Of a stretch of 64,000 bases of DNA, positions 1 to 6,727 are shown piece by piece (positions within the stretch are counted from its first letter, which is position 1; each line of letters begins with the position of its first letter). Under the pieces are notes generated by a model. That model saw only the letters and a list, made by a program, of their open reading frames with translations. It did not search any database and was not told the origin of the DNA. The stretch is from Deltaproteobacteria bacterium (GTDB lineage Bacteria; Myxococcota_A; UBA9160; UBA4427): NCBI GenBank assembly GCA_002691205.1, contig NZHD01000007.1:46203-110202 (forward strand), given 5' to 3'. A program made the translations under genes and the position numbers.

Positions 1-216
1 CGTAAGCCCATGGTGACATCTGGGCTGCGAGTCGGGACGCCCGCGGTCACGACGAGGGGGATGAAAGAGCCCGAAATGGAAGCGATTGCGGAATTTATTC
101 ATCGAGTTCTAAAGAACCCAGACGATTCTCAGGAAATCGATCACGTGCGGTCTGAAGTTGAGGCCTTGAGCGCGAAATTCCCGCTGTATCCCACGCGCTG
201 GAGAGAGCAGGTTTAG
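1..216 (+). CDS. glyA: Serine hydroxymethyltransferase, C-terminal end (partial)
   Basis: This is the last 71 codons of a gene entering from the left edge. The segment PMVTSGLRVGTPAVTTRG is the hallmark C-terminal SHMT motif that carries the substrate-carboxylate-binding Arg, and the end (FPLY shortly before the stop) matches the family. GlyA is a cytosolic PLP enzyme that interconverts serine plus tetrahydrofolate with glycine plus 5,10-methylene-THF. It lies 3 bases upstream of nrdR; the glyA-nrdR-rib-nusB order is common in delta-type proteobacteria and suggests one transcript. The catalytic lysine region lies outside the window. Confidence 0.93.
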   Translation, partial: RKPMVTSGLRVGTPAVTTRGMKEPEMEAIAEFIHRVLKNPDDSQEIDHVRSEVEALSAKFPLYPTRWREQV

Positions 217-219
217 TTC

Positions 220-687
220 GTGCGTTGTCCTTCCTGCGGCGATGAAACGACGCGTGTGATCGACACCCGCGTGAGTCGGGAAGGGGATGAGATCCGTCGA
301 CGTCGAACCTGCGAAGAGTGCGGGAGGCGCTTTACCACTCGTGAGAGGTGCGAGCTTCAACTGCCTAAGATCATTAAGGCAGACAAGCGTCGAGAGGAAT
401 TTGATCGCTCGAAGCTACTCAAGGGAATCACACTGGCCTGTGTTAAACGTCCGGTTTCTGTGGACGCAACCGAACGGTTGGTCGACCGATTGGAAGGGTG
501 GTTGCATGAGACCGGTCAACGTGAAGTCGATTCGCGAGAGATTGGGGACCGTGTGATGCGCGAGTTGCGTGTCCTTGACCGAATGGCGGCCATTCGCTTC
601 GCCTCGGTCTATCAGTCGTTCGACACGGCCGATGATTACGCGGCCTTTATGGCCAGCTTTGATGTGTCCTCTGAGGAGGGGTTTTAG
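220..687 (+). CDS. nrdR: Transcriptional repressor NrdR
   Basis: The 155-residue product has full NrdR architecture. An N-terminal zinc ribbon has Cys pairs CPSC (residues 3-6) and CEEC (about 31-34), followed by the basic EIRRRRTCEECGRRFTTRER segment. An ATP-cone domain (about residues 48-140) begins PKIIKADKRREEFDRSK. NrdR binds NrdR boxes upstream of ribonucleotide reductase genes and represses them according to the ATP/dATP level. The start is GTG, 3 bases after glyA, and the stop overlaps the ribD start by one base. No ribonucleotide reductase gene is in the window, so the targets lie elsewhere. Confidence 0.95.
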   Translation: MRCPSCGDETTRVIDTRVSREGDEIRRRRTCEECGRRFTTRERCELQLPKIIKADKRREEFDRSKLLKGITLACVKRPVSVDATERLVDRLEGWLHETGQREVDSREIGDRVMRELRVLDRMAAIRFASVYQSFDTADDYAAFMASFDVSSEEGF

Positions 688-1823
688 TGGCTCGAGGCTT
701 GAAACCGGATCATTTTATGAGTCTGGCATTGCAGAGTGCACGAGCAAAGATGGGGAAGACCTTTCCGAACCCGAGCGTGGGGGCCGTGATCTGGAAAGGG
801 GGAAGGGTTCTCGCTCGAGGTGCGACCCAGCCGCCCGGAGGCCCTCATGCAGAGAGGGTCGCCTTGTCGGCCGCTCTCAGGCGACATGGTCGTGCCATGC
901 TCAGAGGGGCGTCCATGGCTGTGACCCTTGAGCCGTGTTGCTTTGAGGGGCGAACAGGGCCCTGCACAGAGGCCATCATCGAGGCCGGGGTGAAAAAGGT
1001 CTATGTCGGTGCACAAGATCCCCACAAGCGCGTTTCGGGTCGCGGAATCAAAAGGCTTCGCAAAGCGGGTGTGGAGGTCGTTCTTGGCGTTCGGGGCGAG
1101 GCTTGTTCCGAGCACCACCGAGGCTTCTTCTCGCTGTGCGAACGAGCTCGTCCCTTTGTCACTTTGAAGCTTGCCTCGTCTCTGGACGGACGCATCGCCA
1201 CACGGTCAGGAGAGTCTCGTTGGATTACTGGGCCCGAAGCACGGGCCTGGGTTCACCGACTGAGAGCCCGGAGTGATGGCGTCATGGTGGGTTCTGAGAC
1301 CGCCGTGGTTGATGATCCCGAGCTGACCGCTCGTCGTGGAGGGCGGATCGTGTCGCGTCCTGTGCGTATCTTGGTGGACTCCCGTTTGCGTGTTTCTCCG
1401 CAGGCTAAGCTTTTTCAGCCGGCTGAAGGAGCTCGAACCCTGGTTTTGACTCGCGCAGCGGCTCGAGGGCGTACTTTACGCGAATCGCAGGGGGCAGAAT
1501 TGATTGATTTGCCCGGCAAGGTGGGTGCACTTGATTTAAGATCGGGCCTAGAGAGTTTGGGCCAATTGGGTTTGACCACTGTTTTGGTGGAAGGGGGAGG
1601 CGGGCTTGCGGCTGCGCTTCTGCGTGCCAATCTGGTTGACGAGATACATTGGATTTTGGCAGCCCGCCTGATCGGTGGAGATGGTCGCTCTGCGCTGGGT
1701 TCTCTAGGCGTGGAGCAACTTTGCTCGACACCGGAGTTTGAGTGGCAGAGCGAGCGTAAATTGGGAGCGGACCTGCATATTCAGGTGCGTCCCGTACGAG
1801 GGAAGCGGAAGGGGAGTTCGTGA
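687..1823 (+). CDS. ribD: Bifunctional riboflavin deaminase/reductase RibD
   Basis: The 378-residue protein has an N-terminal cytidine-deaminase-like zinc domain: H54 and E56 in PHAE, then C84 and C93 in EPCCFEGRTGPC as zinc ligands. The C-terminal reductase domain starts near residue 145 (RPFVTLKLASSLDGRIAT) and contains the late VEGGGGL segment. It catalyses the deamination and NADPH-dependent reduction steps that make 5-amino-6-ribitylamino-uracil phosphate. The usual His after the first Cys pair (PCSH in E. coli) is CF here, outside the zinc ligands. A GTG start follows GGAGG with good spacing. The stop overlaps ribH by 4 bases. Confidence 0.95.
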   Translation: MARGLKPDHFMSLALQSARAKMGKTFPNPSVGAVIWKGGRVLARGATQPPGGPHAERVALSAALRRHGRAMLRGASMAVTLEPCCFEGRTGPCTEAIIEAGVKKVYVGAQDPHKRVSGRGIKRLRKAGVEVVLGVRGEACSEHHRGFFSLCERARPFVTLKLASSLDGRIATRSGESRWITGPEARAWVHRLRARSDGVMVGSETAVVDDPELTARRGGRIVSRPVRILVDSRLRVSPQAKLFQPAEGARTLVLTRAAARGRTLRESQGAELIDLPGKVGALDLRSGLESLGQLGLTTVLVEGGGGLAAALLRANLVDEIHWILAARLIGGDGRSALGSLGVEQLCSTPEFEWQSERKLGADLHIQVRPVRGKRKGSS

Positions 1824-2308
1824 ACGTATATGCCCCCAGTTTAGAAGTGGGTGATGAATGCTTTGCGGTCGTGGTTTCTCGTTACAACCAGTTGATCAGC
1901 GTAGCTTTACTGGAATCGTGTGAGCAGACGCTCGTTCAGCACGGTGCGAGTTCGAGTCAGATCGATGTCGCCTGGGTGCCTGGAGCCTTCGAAATTCCTC
2001 AAGCGGCTCGCGCTCTGGCTGAGACCGGTCGTTATGCGGCCATTATTACGCTTGGCTCGGTGATTCGAGGAGGGACACCCCACTTTGATTACGTTTGTGA
2101 TGGAGTCATGCAAGGTGTTCGGGAAGTGATTCGAGATACTTCGGTCCCAGTGGCGTTCGGTGTTCTGACCACAGACGATCTCGAGCAAGCCCTGGCGCGC
2201 AGCGGTGGAGAGCACGGAAACAAGGGCGAGGAAGCCGCTTTGGCAGCCTTAGAGATGGTGGGCCTCGGGCCGCTTCTTTCGAGTCGCCCAGAAGGGACGG
2301 CGAATTGA
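1820..2308 (+). CDS. ribH: 6,7-dimethyl-8-ribityllumazine synthase
   Basis: The 162-residue product matches lumazine synthase. It shows the N-terminal VVVSRYNQLIS, the WVPGAFEIP substrate loop, LGSVIRGGTPHFDYVCDGV with the catalytic-site His, and PVAFGVLTTDDLEQALAR. It condenses ribitylaminouracil with dihydroxybutanone phosphate and normally assembles into icosahedral or pentameric particles in the cytosol. The GTG start overlaps ribD (GTGA). Riboflavin synthase (ribE) and ribBA, which often lie between ribD and ribH, are absent here and must be elsewhere. Confidence 0.95.
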   Translation: MNVYAPSLEVGDECFAVVVSRYNQLISVALLESCEQTLVQHGASSSQIDVAWVPGAFEIPQAARALAETGRYAAIITLGSVIRGGTPHFDYVCDGVMQGVREVIRDTSVPVAFGVLTTDDLEQALARSGGEHGNKGEEAALAALEMVGLGPLLSSRPEGTAN

Positions 2309-2793
2309 TCGACAAGCTGCCCGGCTCATCTCGACGCCGTGGGCGTGAGGTGGCGCTCCAGGTGCTCTACGCCCTGGATGTCTCGTCATGGAAGGATGCA
2401 CTGCCCGAAGGGGAAGAGGCCAATGGTTCTCCTGCGATCGATGAGGGGCCCGCTGTCCAGGATGCCTTTGCAGCGGTTGAGGAGAGCTTTGAGATGCCGC
2501 CGGGGGCTCGCGACTTTGCACAGCTTTTAGTGACTGAGGTTCGAGACCAAATGCCGTCACTGGATGCTCCCATCAGAGCCCATTCGGCAAATTGGCGAAT
2601 CGAGCGAATGGCCATTGTGGATCGCAATATCTTGCGGCTGGGGGCCTACGAACTTTTAAGAACTGACACGCCCCTTCAGATCGTGTTGAACGAGGCGGTG
2701 GACCTGGCTTGGCGCTTTGGAAGCGACCCCTCGCCGGCCTTCGTAAATGGCATCCTCGACGCTTTGGCTGCAAGCCTACGGGAGCCGGCCTGA
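2305..2793 (+). CDS. nusB: Transcription antitermination factor NusB
   Basis: The 162-residue protein fits the NusB fold: the N-terminal SSRRRGREVALQVLYALDVS, a central region ending NWRIERMAIVDRNILRLGAYELL, and the C-terminal VLNEAVDLAWRFGSDPSPAFVNGILDAL. NusB with S10/NusE binds boxA RNA and promotes antitermination of rRNA operons. The start is TTG, overlapping the ribH stop by four bases (TTGA), which implies translational coupling. The ribH-nusB adjacency is widely conserved. A roughly 25-residue acidic insert (about 30-55) makes it a little longer than E. coli NusB. Confidence 0.92.
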   Translation: MIDKLPGSSRRRGREVALQVLYALDVSSWKDALPEGEEANGSPAIDEGPAVQDAFAAVEESFEMPPGARDFAQLLVTEVRDQMPSLDAPIRAHSANWRIERMAIVDRNILRLGAYELLRTDTPLQIVLNEAVDLAWRFGSDPSPAFVNGILDALAASLREPA

Positions 2794-3440
2794 TGAAGAA
2801 AACGGCCCACTTACATTTCCTTCGTGAGCCGGTCGATCGAGTCCCGGCGGATGTGGTGGTGGTTGGTTTTTTTCGGGAGGACCGCCCCTTGCGAGGCGGG
2901 GCGGGGCGTTTGGATTGGCGCCTGTGTGGTCAGCTCTCCGGAATGCTCAGTGCCGGCTGGTTGAGTGGCGAGTTTGAAAGCGCAGCTCTCTTGCCGGGAG
3001 GAGGGCCTATTGCAGCTTACCGAGTTCTTTTGCTTGGACTTGGGGATCGGTCTGAGTTTACCGTTCGCCGTGCTGAGGAAGTGACCCAGGATGCGGTGAG
3101 TCGTTGTCTGAGACTAGGCGCAGAGTCGATTGCGTTGGCGCCGATTGGAATTGCACCGGATGACTTTGCGCGGCACTCGGAGGCGGTGATTGCGGGGTTG
3201 AGTCAGGCCTTACTCGGTGTCGAAGCTGACTCAGGCTTGGATCTATCGAAAAGTCTTCAGGTTCGAATGTCGCTCACGGAGCATCAAATGAGAGACGCTA
3301 AAGCCACTTTGCCCGAACTCGTTACGCGTTTTGATGATCCTCAGATACGAATCGGGGCTGATTCCCAGGATGGGGGTCTTCAGCAAATGTCCCTGAGAGG
3401 GCCTAGGCCTTTAGATCCCTCGCACCCAGACCTGAGTTGA
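2793..3440 (+). CDS. Stand-alone peptidase M17 N-terminal-domain protein
   Basis: The 215-residue product resembles only the N-terminal macro-like domain of leucyl aminopeptidases (M17). It shows ADVVVVGFFREDRPLRGG, then LDWRLCGQLSGMLSAGWLSG and the LLLGLGDRSEFT core strand. The metal-binding catalytic domain of PepA (NTDAEGR-type motif) is missing, so peptidase activity is not expected. The ATG overlaps the nusB stop by one base and is preferred over in-frame starts inside nusB. A role in oligomerisation, ligand binding or regulation is possible but unproven. The C-terminal 60 residues look divergent. Confidence 0.75.
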   Translation: MKKTAHLHFLREPVDRVPADVVVVGFFREDRPLRGGAGRLDWRLCGQLSGMLSAGWLSGEFESAALLPGGGPIAAYRVLLLGLGDRSEFTVRRAEEVTQDAVSRCLRLGAESIALAPIGIAPDDFARHSEAVIAGLSQALLGVEADSGLDLSKSLQVRMSLTEHQMRDAKATLPELVTRFDDPQIRIGADSQDGGLQQMSLRGPRPLDPSHPDLS

Positions 3441-3442
3441 TT

Positions 3443-3602
3443 CTCTGTTTTTTTGTTTTGCCTAGCCGCTGCATATTTCCTCTGAGAGGACAATAAGTGT
3501 CACTCGAGTTCCCGTTCAAAAGGGTGCGGGGCTCAAGAAAAATATGCGTGACCCGAAAAGAGGCAAGGGTCTTCAGATGAGAGAAAAGATGAACAGGAGC
3601 GT
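3443..3602. other. Intergenic region with T-tract after the M17-like gene
   Basis: This 160-base gap begins with a strong T-run (about 3447-3460) shortly after the stop of the M17-like gene. A GGCCTAGGCC palindrome flanked by GAGGG and CCCTC sits about 30 bases before it, inside the coding end. This could act as an intrinsic terminator, but the spacing from hairpin to T-run is longer than normal. The rest holds no recognisable gene and presumably carries the promoter of the next gene. Confidence 0.3.
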
Positions 3603-4547
3603 GTGAGGATGATCGCCGCTTGTCCGCATTGCGAGGCTCGATACCGCCTCGATGAGTCTCGGGTCGGGCCCGAGGGAGCACGCTTGCGCTGTGCGCGCTG
3701 TCGAAGTCTATTTCGTTTGCCGAGCCATGCCTTTTCCCCGGCTTCTCAAGAAGTCTCTGGACCGTCATTGGTGGAGGGGGAGGCGGGAGAAAGCCCTTCT
3801 CGGGCCAACCCTCTAGAAGTTTTTGTTGTCGATGCGCAGCCTCAGCGTGCGCGTGAAACGACTCTTCGCCTTGAGTCGCTCGGAATCTCGGTTGTCCTTG
3901 AGTCAGACGGCGTGGAGGCTTTGCTTCGTTTGCAGCAAACGAAGTGTTCACTGGTTGTGGTGGCCTCTGATGTGTCGCGGATTTCGGGCTGGGATCTTTG
4001 TGAAATCATCAAGTCGAGCGCCCATTTGGAGCCTATGGGCGTGGTTCTTCTAGCCGATAGATCAACCCGGCCGGAGCCCTCCGGGGTGAAGCGTCTGAAC
4101 GTAGAACCCGATCTTTTGATCGACAGTCCCGCTTCTTGGTCGGGGTTGAATTCGGTTCTTGATCGCTATGGGATCCCTCATTCGGATCGGGGAAACGATA
4201 CGCCGATCACTCACTCTTCCGTGGAGCCCAAAACTCTAATCGAGACGGCTTTAGCTCAACCCGATCCACGATCCTGGGAAAAGTCTGAACCGCTCGTGTC
4301 GGGCTTGGATGCCGAGCGGGGAAAGGCGGAGAGGCTGTCTCGAATTGTGGTCTCGGATATGCTGCTTTATCACCCGGATCGTTTCGATCGGGTTTCGGAT
4401 GAAAAAGAATTGCTCGCTATCTTTGAATCTGAACTTCTCGAGGGAACGGCGCTTTTGGAAAAGCGAGTCAAAGCCGCGGTGCTGTGTGAGCGTGATTTTC
4501 TGCGTGAAGAGCTTCTGCGTGCGGCTCTACAGCGTTCGCAGGGCTGA
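3603..4547 (+). CDS. MJ0042 zinc-ribbon / degenerate receiver-domain protein
   Basis: The 314-residue protein starts with an MJ0042-type zinc finger (CPHCEARYRLDESRVGPEGA then CARCRSLFRLP; two CxxC pairs). A receiver-like domain follows at about residues 75-165: VFVVDAQPQRARETTLRLESLGI, then VVVASDVSRISGWDLCEIIK. Aligning the receiver core, the phosphoacceptor Asp appears replaced by Ala, so it is probably a pseudo-receiver. The C-terminal 90 residues are helical, with DMLLYHPDRFDRVSDEKELLAIFE. Such zinc-finger/receiver fusions occur in Myxococcota-like genomes. Function is unknown; a signalling or scaffolding role is inferred. GTG was taken as the start; the ATG two codons later is an alternative. 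Confidence 0.65.
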   Translation: MRMIAACPHCEARYRLDESRVGPEGARLRCARCRSLFRLPSHAFSPASQEVSGPSLVEGEAGESPSRANPLEVFVVDAQPQRARETTLRLESLGISVVLESDGVEALLRLQQTKCSLVVVASDVSRISGWDLCEIIKSSAHLEPMGVVLLADRSTRPEPSGVKRLNVEPDLLIDSPASWSGLNSVLDRYGIPHSDRGNDTPITHSSVEPKTLIETALAQPDPRSWEKSEPLVSGLDAERGKAERLSRIVVSDMLLYHPDRFDRVSDEKELLAIFESELLEGTALLEKRVKAAVLCERDFLREELLRAALQRSQG

Positions 4548-4605
4548 ATTCGTCCACAGGAGCTCTTTCAGAGAGGCCGCGGCTCGCTTCTGCTATTGAT
4601 CTGCC

Positions 4606-5139
4606 GTGTATATGCGAACGCTATTTTTCGGTCTCTTGGTTCTCGGACTCAGTGTGAGCTGTGGCTATCGCCTTTCGGGCTTGCCTCGGCCAGGCGAGGC
4701 ACCCAAGACCATCGCGGTTTCAACCTTCGAAAATAGTAGTTTTGAGCCGGGCATTGAGCTTATGTTAGGCAGCGCGGTACGTCGTCAGTTCTCTCGACCC
4801 GGGGTGGTGGAAGAGGTTAATCAATCCGTCTCACCCGAGTATCTCCTGAGCGGAAGGGTGCTCGGGGTTCGGACGGCCAGTCGAACGCTGACACAGAAGA
4901 TTCAGGCGATCGAGTTCACGGTGACCGTAACGATTGTTCCTGTTCTGACCCGGGACTCGGATGGCAAAACTTTCAAATTTGACAGACTCGCGCGTTCGGC
5001 TTCAGAGGTTTATCTCGCGAGTTTTGACCTTGAAGTCAGTCGCAAGAATCGAGAAGAGGCACTCCGTCAGATTACGGCGGTTTTAGCCAGTCGGATTTAT
5101 GATGAAGTTGTTTTTCTGACAGCGGAGGCTGAATCGTGA
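4606..5139 (+). CDS. lptE: LPS-assembly lipoprotein LptE
   Basis: The 177-residue product starts with a lipoprotein signal peptide (LFFGLLVLGLSVSC, then GYRLSG). The CGYRLSG start of the mature protein and PKTIAVSTFENSSFEPGIELML are typical of LptE/RlpB. LptE plugs the LptD barrel and helps insert LPS in the outer leaflet. The gene immediately precedes holA and overlaps it by 4 bases, the same lptE-holA-(rpsT) order as in many proteobacteria. The GTG at 4606 or the ATG at 4612 could be the start; both give the same signal peptide. LptD is not in this window. Confidence 0.88.
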   Translation: MYMRTLFFGLLVLGLSVSCGYRLSGLPRPGEAPKTIAVSTFENSSFEPGIELMLGSAVRRQFSRPGVVEEVNQSVSPEYLLSGRVLGVRTASRTLTQKIQAIEFTVTVTIVPVLTRDSDGKTFKFDRLARSASEVYLASFDLEVSRKNREEALRQITAVLASRIYDEVVFLTAEAES

Positions 5140-6116
5140 AATTGACAGAGCTTCAAAAAGAGCTGAGCAAAGAAAAACTAAGACCTGCTTACCTTTTGGC
5201 GGGCACAGAACCTCTTCTTCAGGAGGAGGCATTGGCTGCGATTCGCGCCGTCGCGCTTGAATCCACCGCCGCTGATTTCAATCTTGATCGTCTTCACGGA
5301 GCGGAGACTTCGGCCATTCAACTCGAGGATAGTTTGCGTGTTCTGCCCGTGATGGCCGCTCGACGTTTAGTGATCCTGACTGAACCCGAGCATCGTCGAG
5401 GAAAAGCCTCCAAGGCCCTCACCGAACTTTTGGCAAAAGAAGTGGCGGATTGTGCTGATTGGGAGCAGACGGTGTTGGTCGTGAGTGCCACGAAGCTCGA
5501 TCGTCGCTCGCGCTGGGTGAAAGCCTTCAAGGCACCGGCTGTCGAGGTGGACTGCGCCCCGCCTAAGCCGGGCAAGGCCGTTCTGGCTTTCATTGCGGAC
5601 GAGGCGGCACGCCAACGTGTGGTATTGGGGCCAGGGGCGGCGCAGGTCTTGTCCGAGCGGATTGGGCCTCAGCTTTTACTGATGCGTCAGGAACTCGCAA
5701 AAGTGAGCTTGCTCGTGGGCGAAGGGGAGACGGTGAGTCGAGAACAGGTGATGCTGTCCGCGCACGATATCTCCGAGCAGCCGATTTGGGATCTAACGGA
5801 TGCCATTGGCGCAGGGCAATCTGCTGATGCCATCTCTCAATTGGGTCGACTCATGGGTTCGGGGGCTCCGGGGCCGGTGATCCTTGCGACGCTGGCCGGA
5901 CACTTTCGACGCCTAGCTCGGGTCAGGGAAGGTCACCCCGTTCCGGGGCCACCGTTCGTGGTTCGAAAGTTGGAAAAGCAGGCCCAGAGATATAGTTTAT
6001 TGGGGCTGCGTCGCTGCATTGAGTCGATTCACGGTGTCGACTTGGCCCTCAAAGGCGCGGGAGACCTGCCCGACCACGTGGCTCTGGAGAGCCTCGTGCT
6101 TGACTTGACGCACTGA
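5136..6116 (+). CDS. holA: DNA polymerase III subunit delta
   Basis: The 326-residue protein has the delta-subunit layout. An N-terminal AAA+-like domain (LRPAYLLAGTEPLLQEEALAAIR; FNLDRLHGAE) is followed by the SEQPIWDLTDAIGAG region of the domain 2/3 boundary and a helical C-terminal collar domain. HolA opens the beta clamp within the clamp loader. The GTG start overlaps lptE by 4 bases. There is no Walker A, as expected for delta. It ends 144 bases before the convergent rpsT. Confidence 0.9.
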   Translation: MKLTELQKELSKEKLRPAYLLAGTEPLLQEEALAAIRAVALESTAADFNLDRLHGAETSAIQLEDSLRVLPVMAARRLVILTEPEHRRGKASKALTELLAKEVADCADWEQTVLVVSATKLDRRSRWVKAFKAPAVEVDCAPPKPGKAVLAFIADEAARQRVVLGPGAAQVLSERIGPQLLLMRQELAKVSLLVGEGETVSREQVMLSAHDISEQPIWDLTDAIGAGQSADAISQLGRLMGSGAPGPVILATLAGHFRRLARVREGHPVPGPPFVVRKLEKQAQRYSLLGLRRCIESIHGVDLALKGAGDLPDHVALESLVLDLTH

Positions 6117-6218
6117 AACTCTTGCCCCCGTCGCGTAGAGCTTAGTCGCCGAGATTCCTCTCAATAGACGAGTCGCACTTCGACTGAGAGCTTCGCCGGT
6201 AGAAATGAGCGGTTAACG

Positions 6219-6245
6219 GAGAAGTCCCTTTAGGGTCTCTCCTCT
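6219..6245. terminator. Possible hairpin between convergent holA and rpsT
   Basis: The arms GGAGA and TCTCC, with an inner CCC/GGG pair, can form an imperfect stem between the ends of holA and rpsT. There is no T-run on either side, so it is at best a weak or Rho-assisted terminator shared by two convergent genes. Confidence 0.25.
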
Positions 6246-6260
6246 CGCGGAGTGTTCGAA

Positions 6261-6527
6261 CTACTGGCCTAGAGCGTTTAGGTTTTTGGCGAGCGCACTC
6301 ACTCGACGATCTGCGCGCTTCTTAGGGATGAGTCCATTGGTTGCTGCTCGCCGGAGCGTGCGTTCCGTCAAGCGAAACTCCTTCTGCGCGGCAGCGGCAT
6401 CGCCGGATTCAAGGCTTTCCAGAAACTTTTTGATCTGCGTGCGCATTCCACTGCGAGCGTGCTGGTTTCTTTGGCGACGTCTTTCGGTTTGACGGATGCG
6501 CTTGATGGCAGACTTATGATTGGCCAA
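6261..6527 (-). CDS. rpsT: 30S ribosomal protein S20
   Basis: The 88-residue basic protein begins ANHKSAIKRIRQTERRRQRN and ends VSALAKNLNALGQ, which is clearly bS20. S20 binds 16S rRNA early in 30S assembly. The start codon is TTG with AGGAGA 8 bases upstream; E. coli rpsT also uses UUG, where it is tied to autoregulation, so this may be a conserved control feature. It is transcribed opposite to lptE-holA and to the following TPR gene. Confidence 0.97.
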   Translation of the reverse strand: MANHKSAIKRIRQTERRRQRNQHARSGMRTQIKKFLESLESGDAAAAQKEFRLTERTLRRAATNGLIPKKRADRRVSALAKNLNALGQ

Positions 6528-6549
6528 GGCCCTGTTCTCCTTTGGTGTA

Positions 6550-6579
6550 TTGCAATTACCGCTTTGGGCGCCGGATAAT
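6550..6579 (+). promoter_or_regulatory. Possible divergent promoter overlapping the rpsT promoter
   Basis: On the plus strand, TTGCAA (6550-6555) and GATAAT (6574-6579) are 18 bases apart. They could drive the TPR/DUF4388/phoH genes. The -10 box overlaps the rpsT -10 box on the other strand, so the two polymerases would compete. The -35 match is only 4 of 6. Confidence 0.3.
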
Positions 6580-6602
6580 ACTCCGCCGAGCGTTCATGTC
6601 GA
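6575..6602 (-). promoter_or_regulatory. Predicted sigma70 promoter of rpsT
   Basis: Reading the minus strand, a -35 box TCGACA (6602-6597) and a -10 box TATTAT (6580-6575) are separated by 16 bases. Each matches the consensus at 5 of 6 positions. Transcription would start near 6568, giving a leader of about 40 bases before the TTG of rpsT. Confidence 0.55.
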
Positions 6603-6710
6603 GCGTTGGGCGTGAATTCAATGATGCCCCCAGGGGCAAGGCCTTTACGCGTGCCGAGGTTCAGGAGTTTGAAAATTGGCCGATAGAGAGGGAGCCGACC
6701 CGTTTTGAAC

Positions 6711-6720
6711 GGGAGGAGGA
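6711..6720 (+). promoter_or_regulatory. Shine-Dalgarno that decides the start of the TPR protein
   Basis: GGGAGGAGGA lies 7 bases before a TTG at 6728. Immediately downstream a typical signal peptide is encoded. This favours 6728 as the true start over the in-frame codons further upstream, which would read through the promoter region. Confidence 0.6.
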
Positions 6721-6727
6721 AACCTGT

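Noticed and set aside
684..1118. Antisense reading frame opposite ribD (144 codons)
   Set aside because: It lies wholly over the well-supported ribD frame, shows no domain and has no ribosome site.
6542..6727. Longer N-terminus for the TPR protein
   Set aside because: It would place translated sequence before the signal peptide and across the predicted promoter; GGGAGGAGGA supports 6728.
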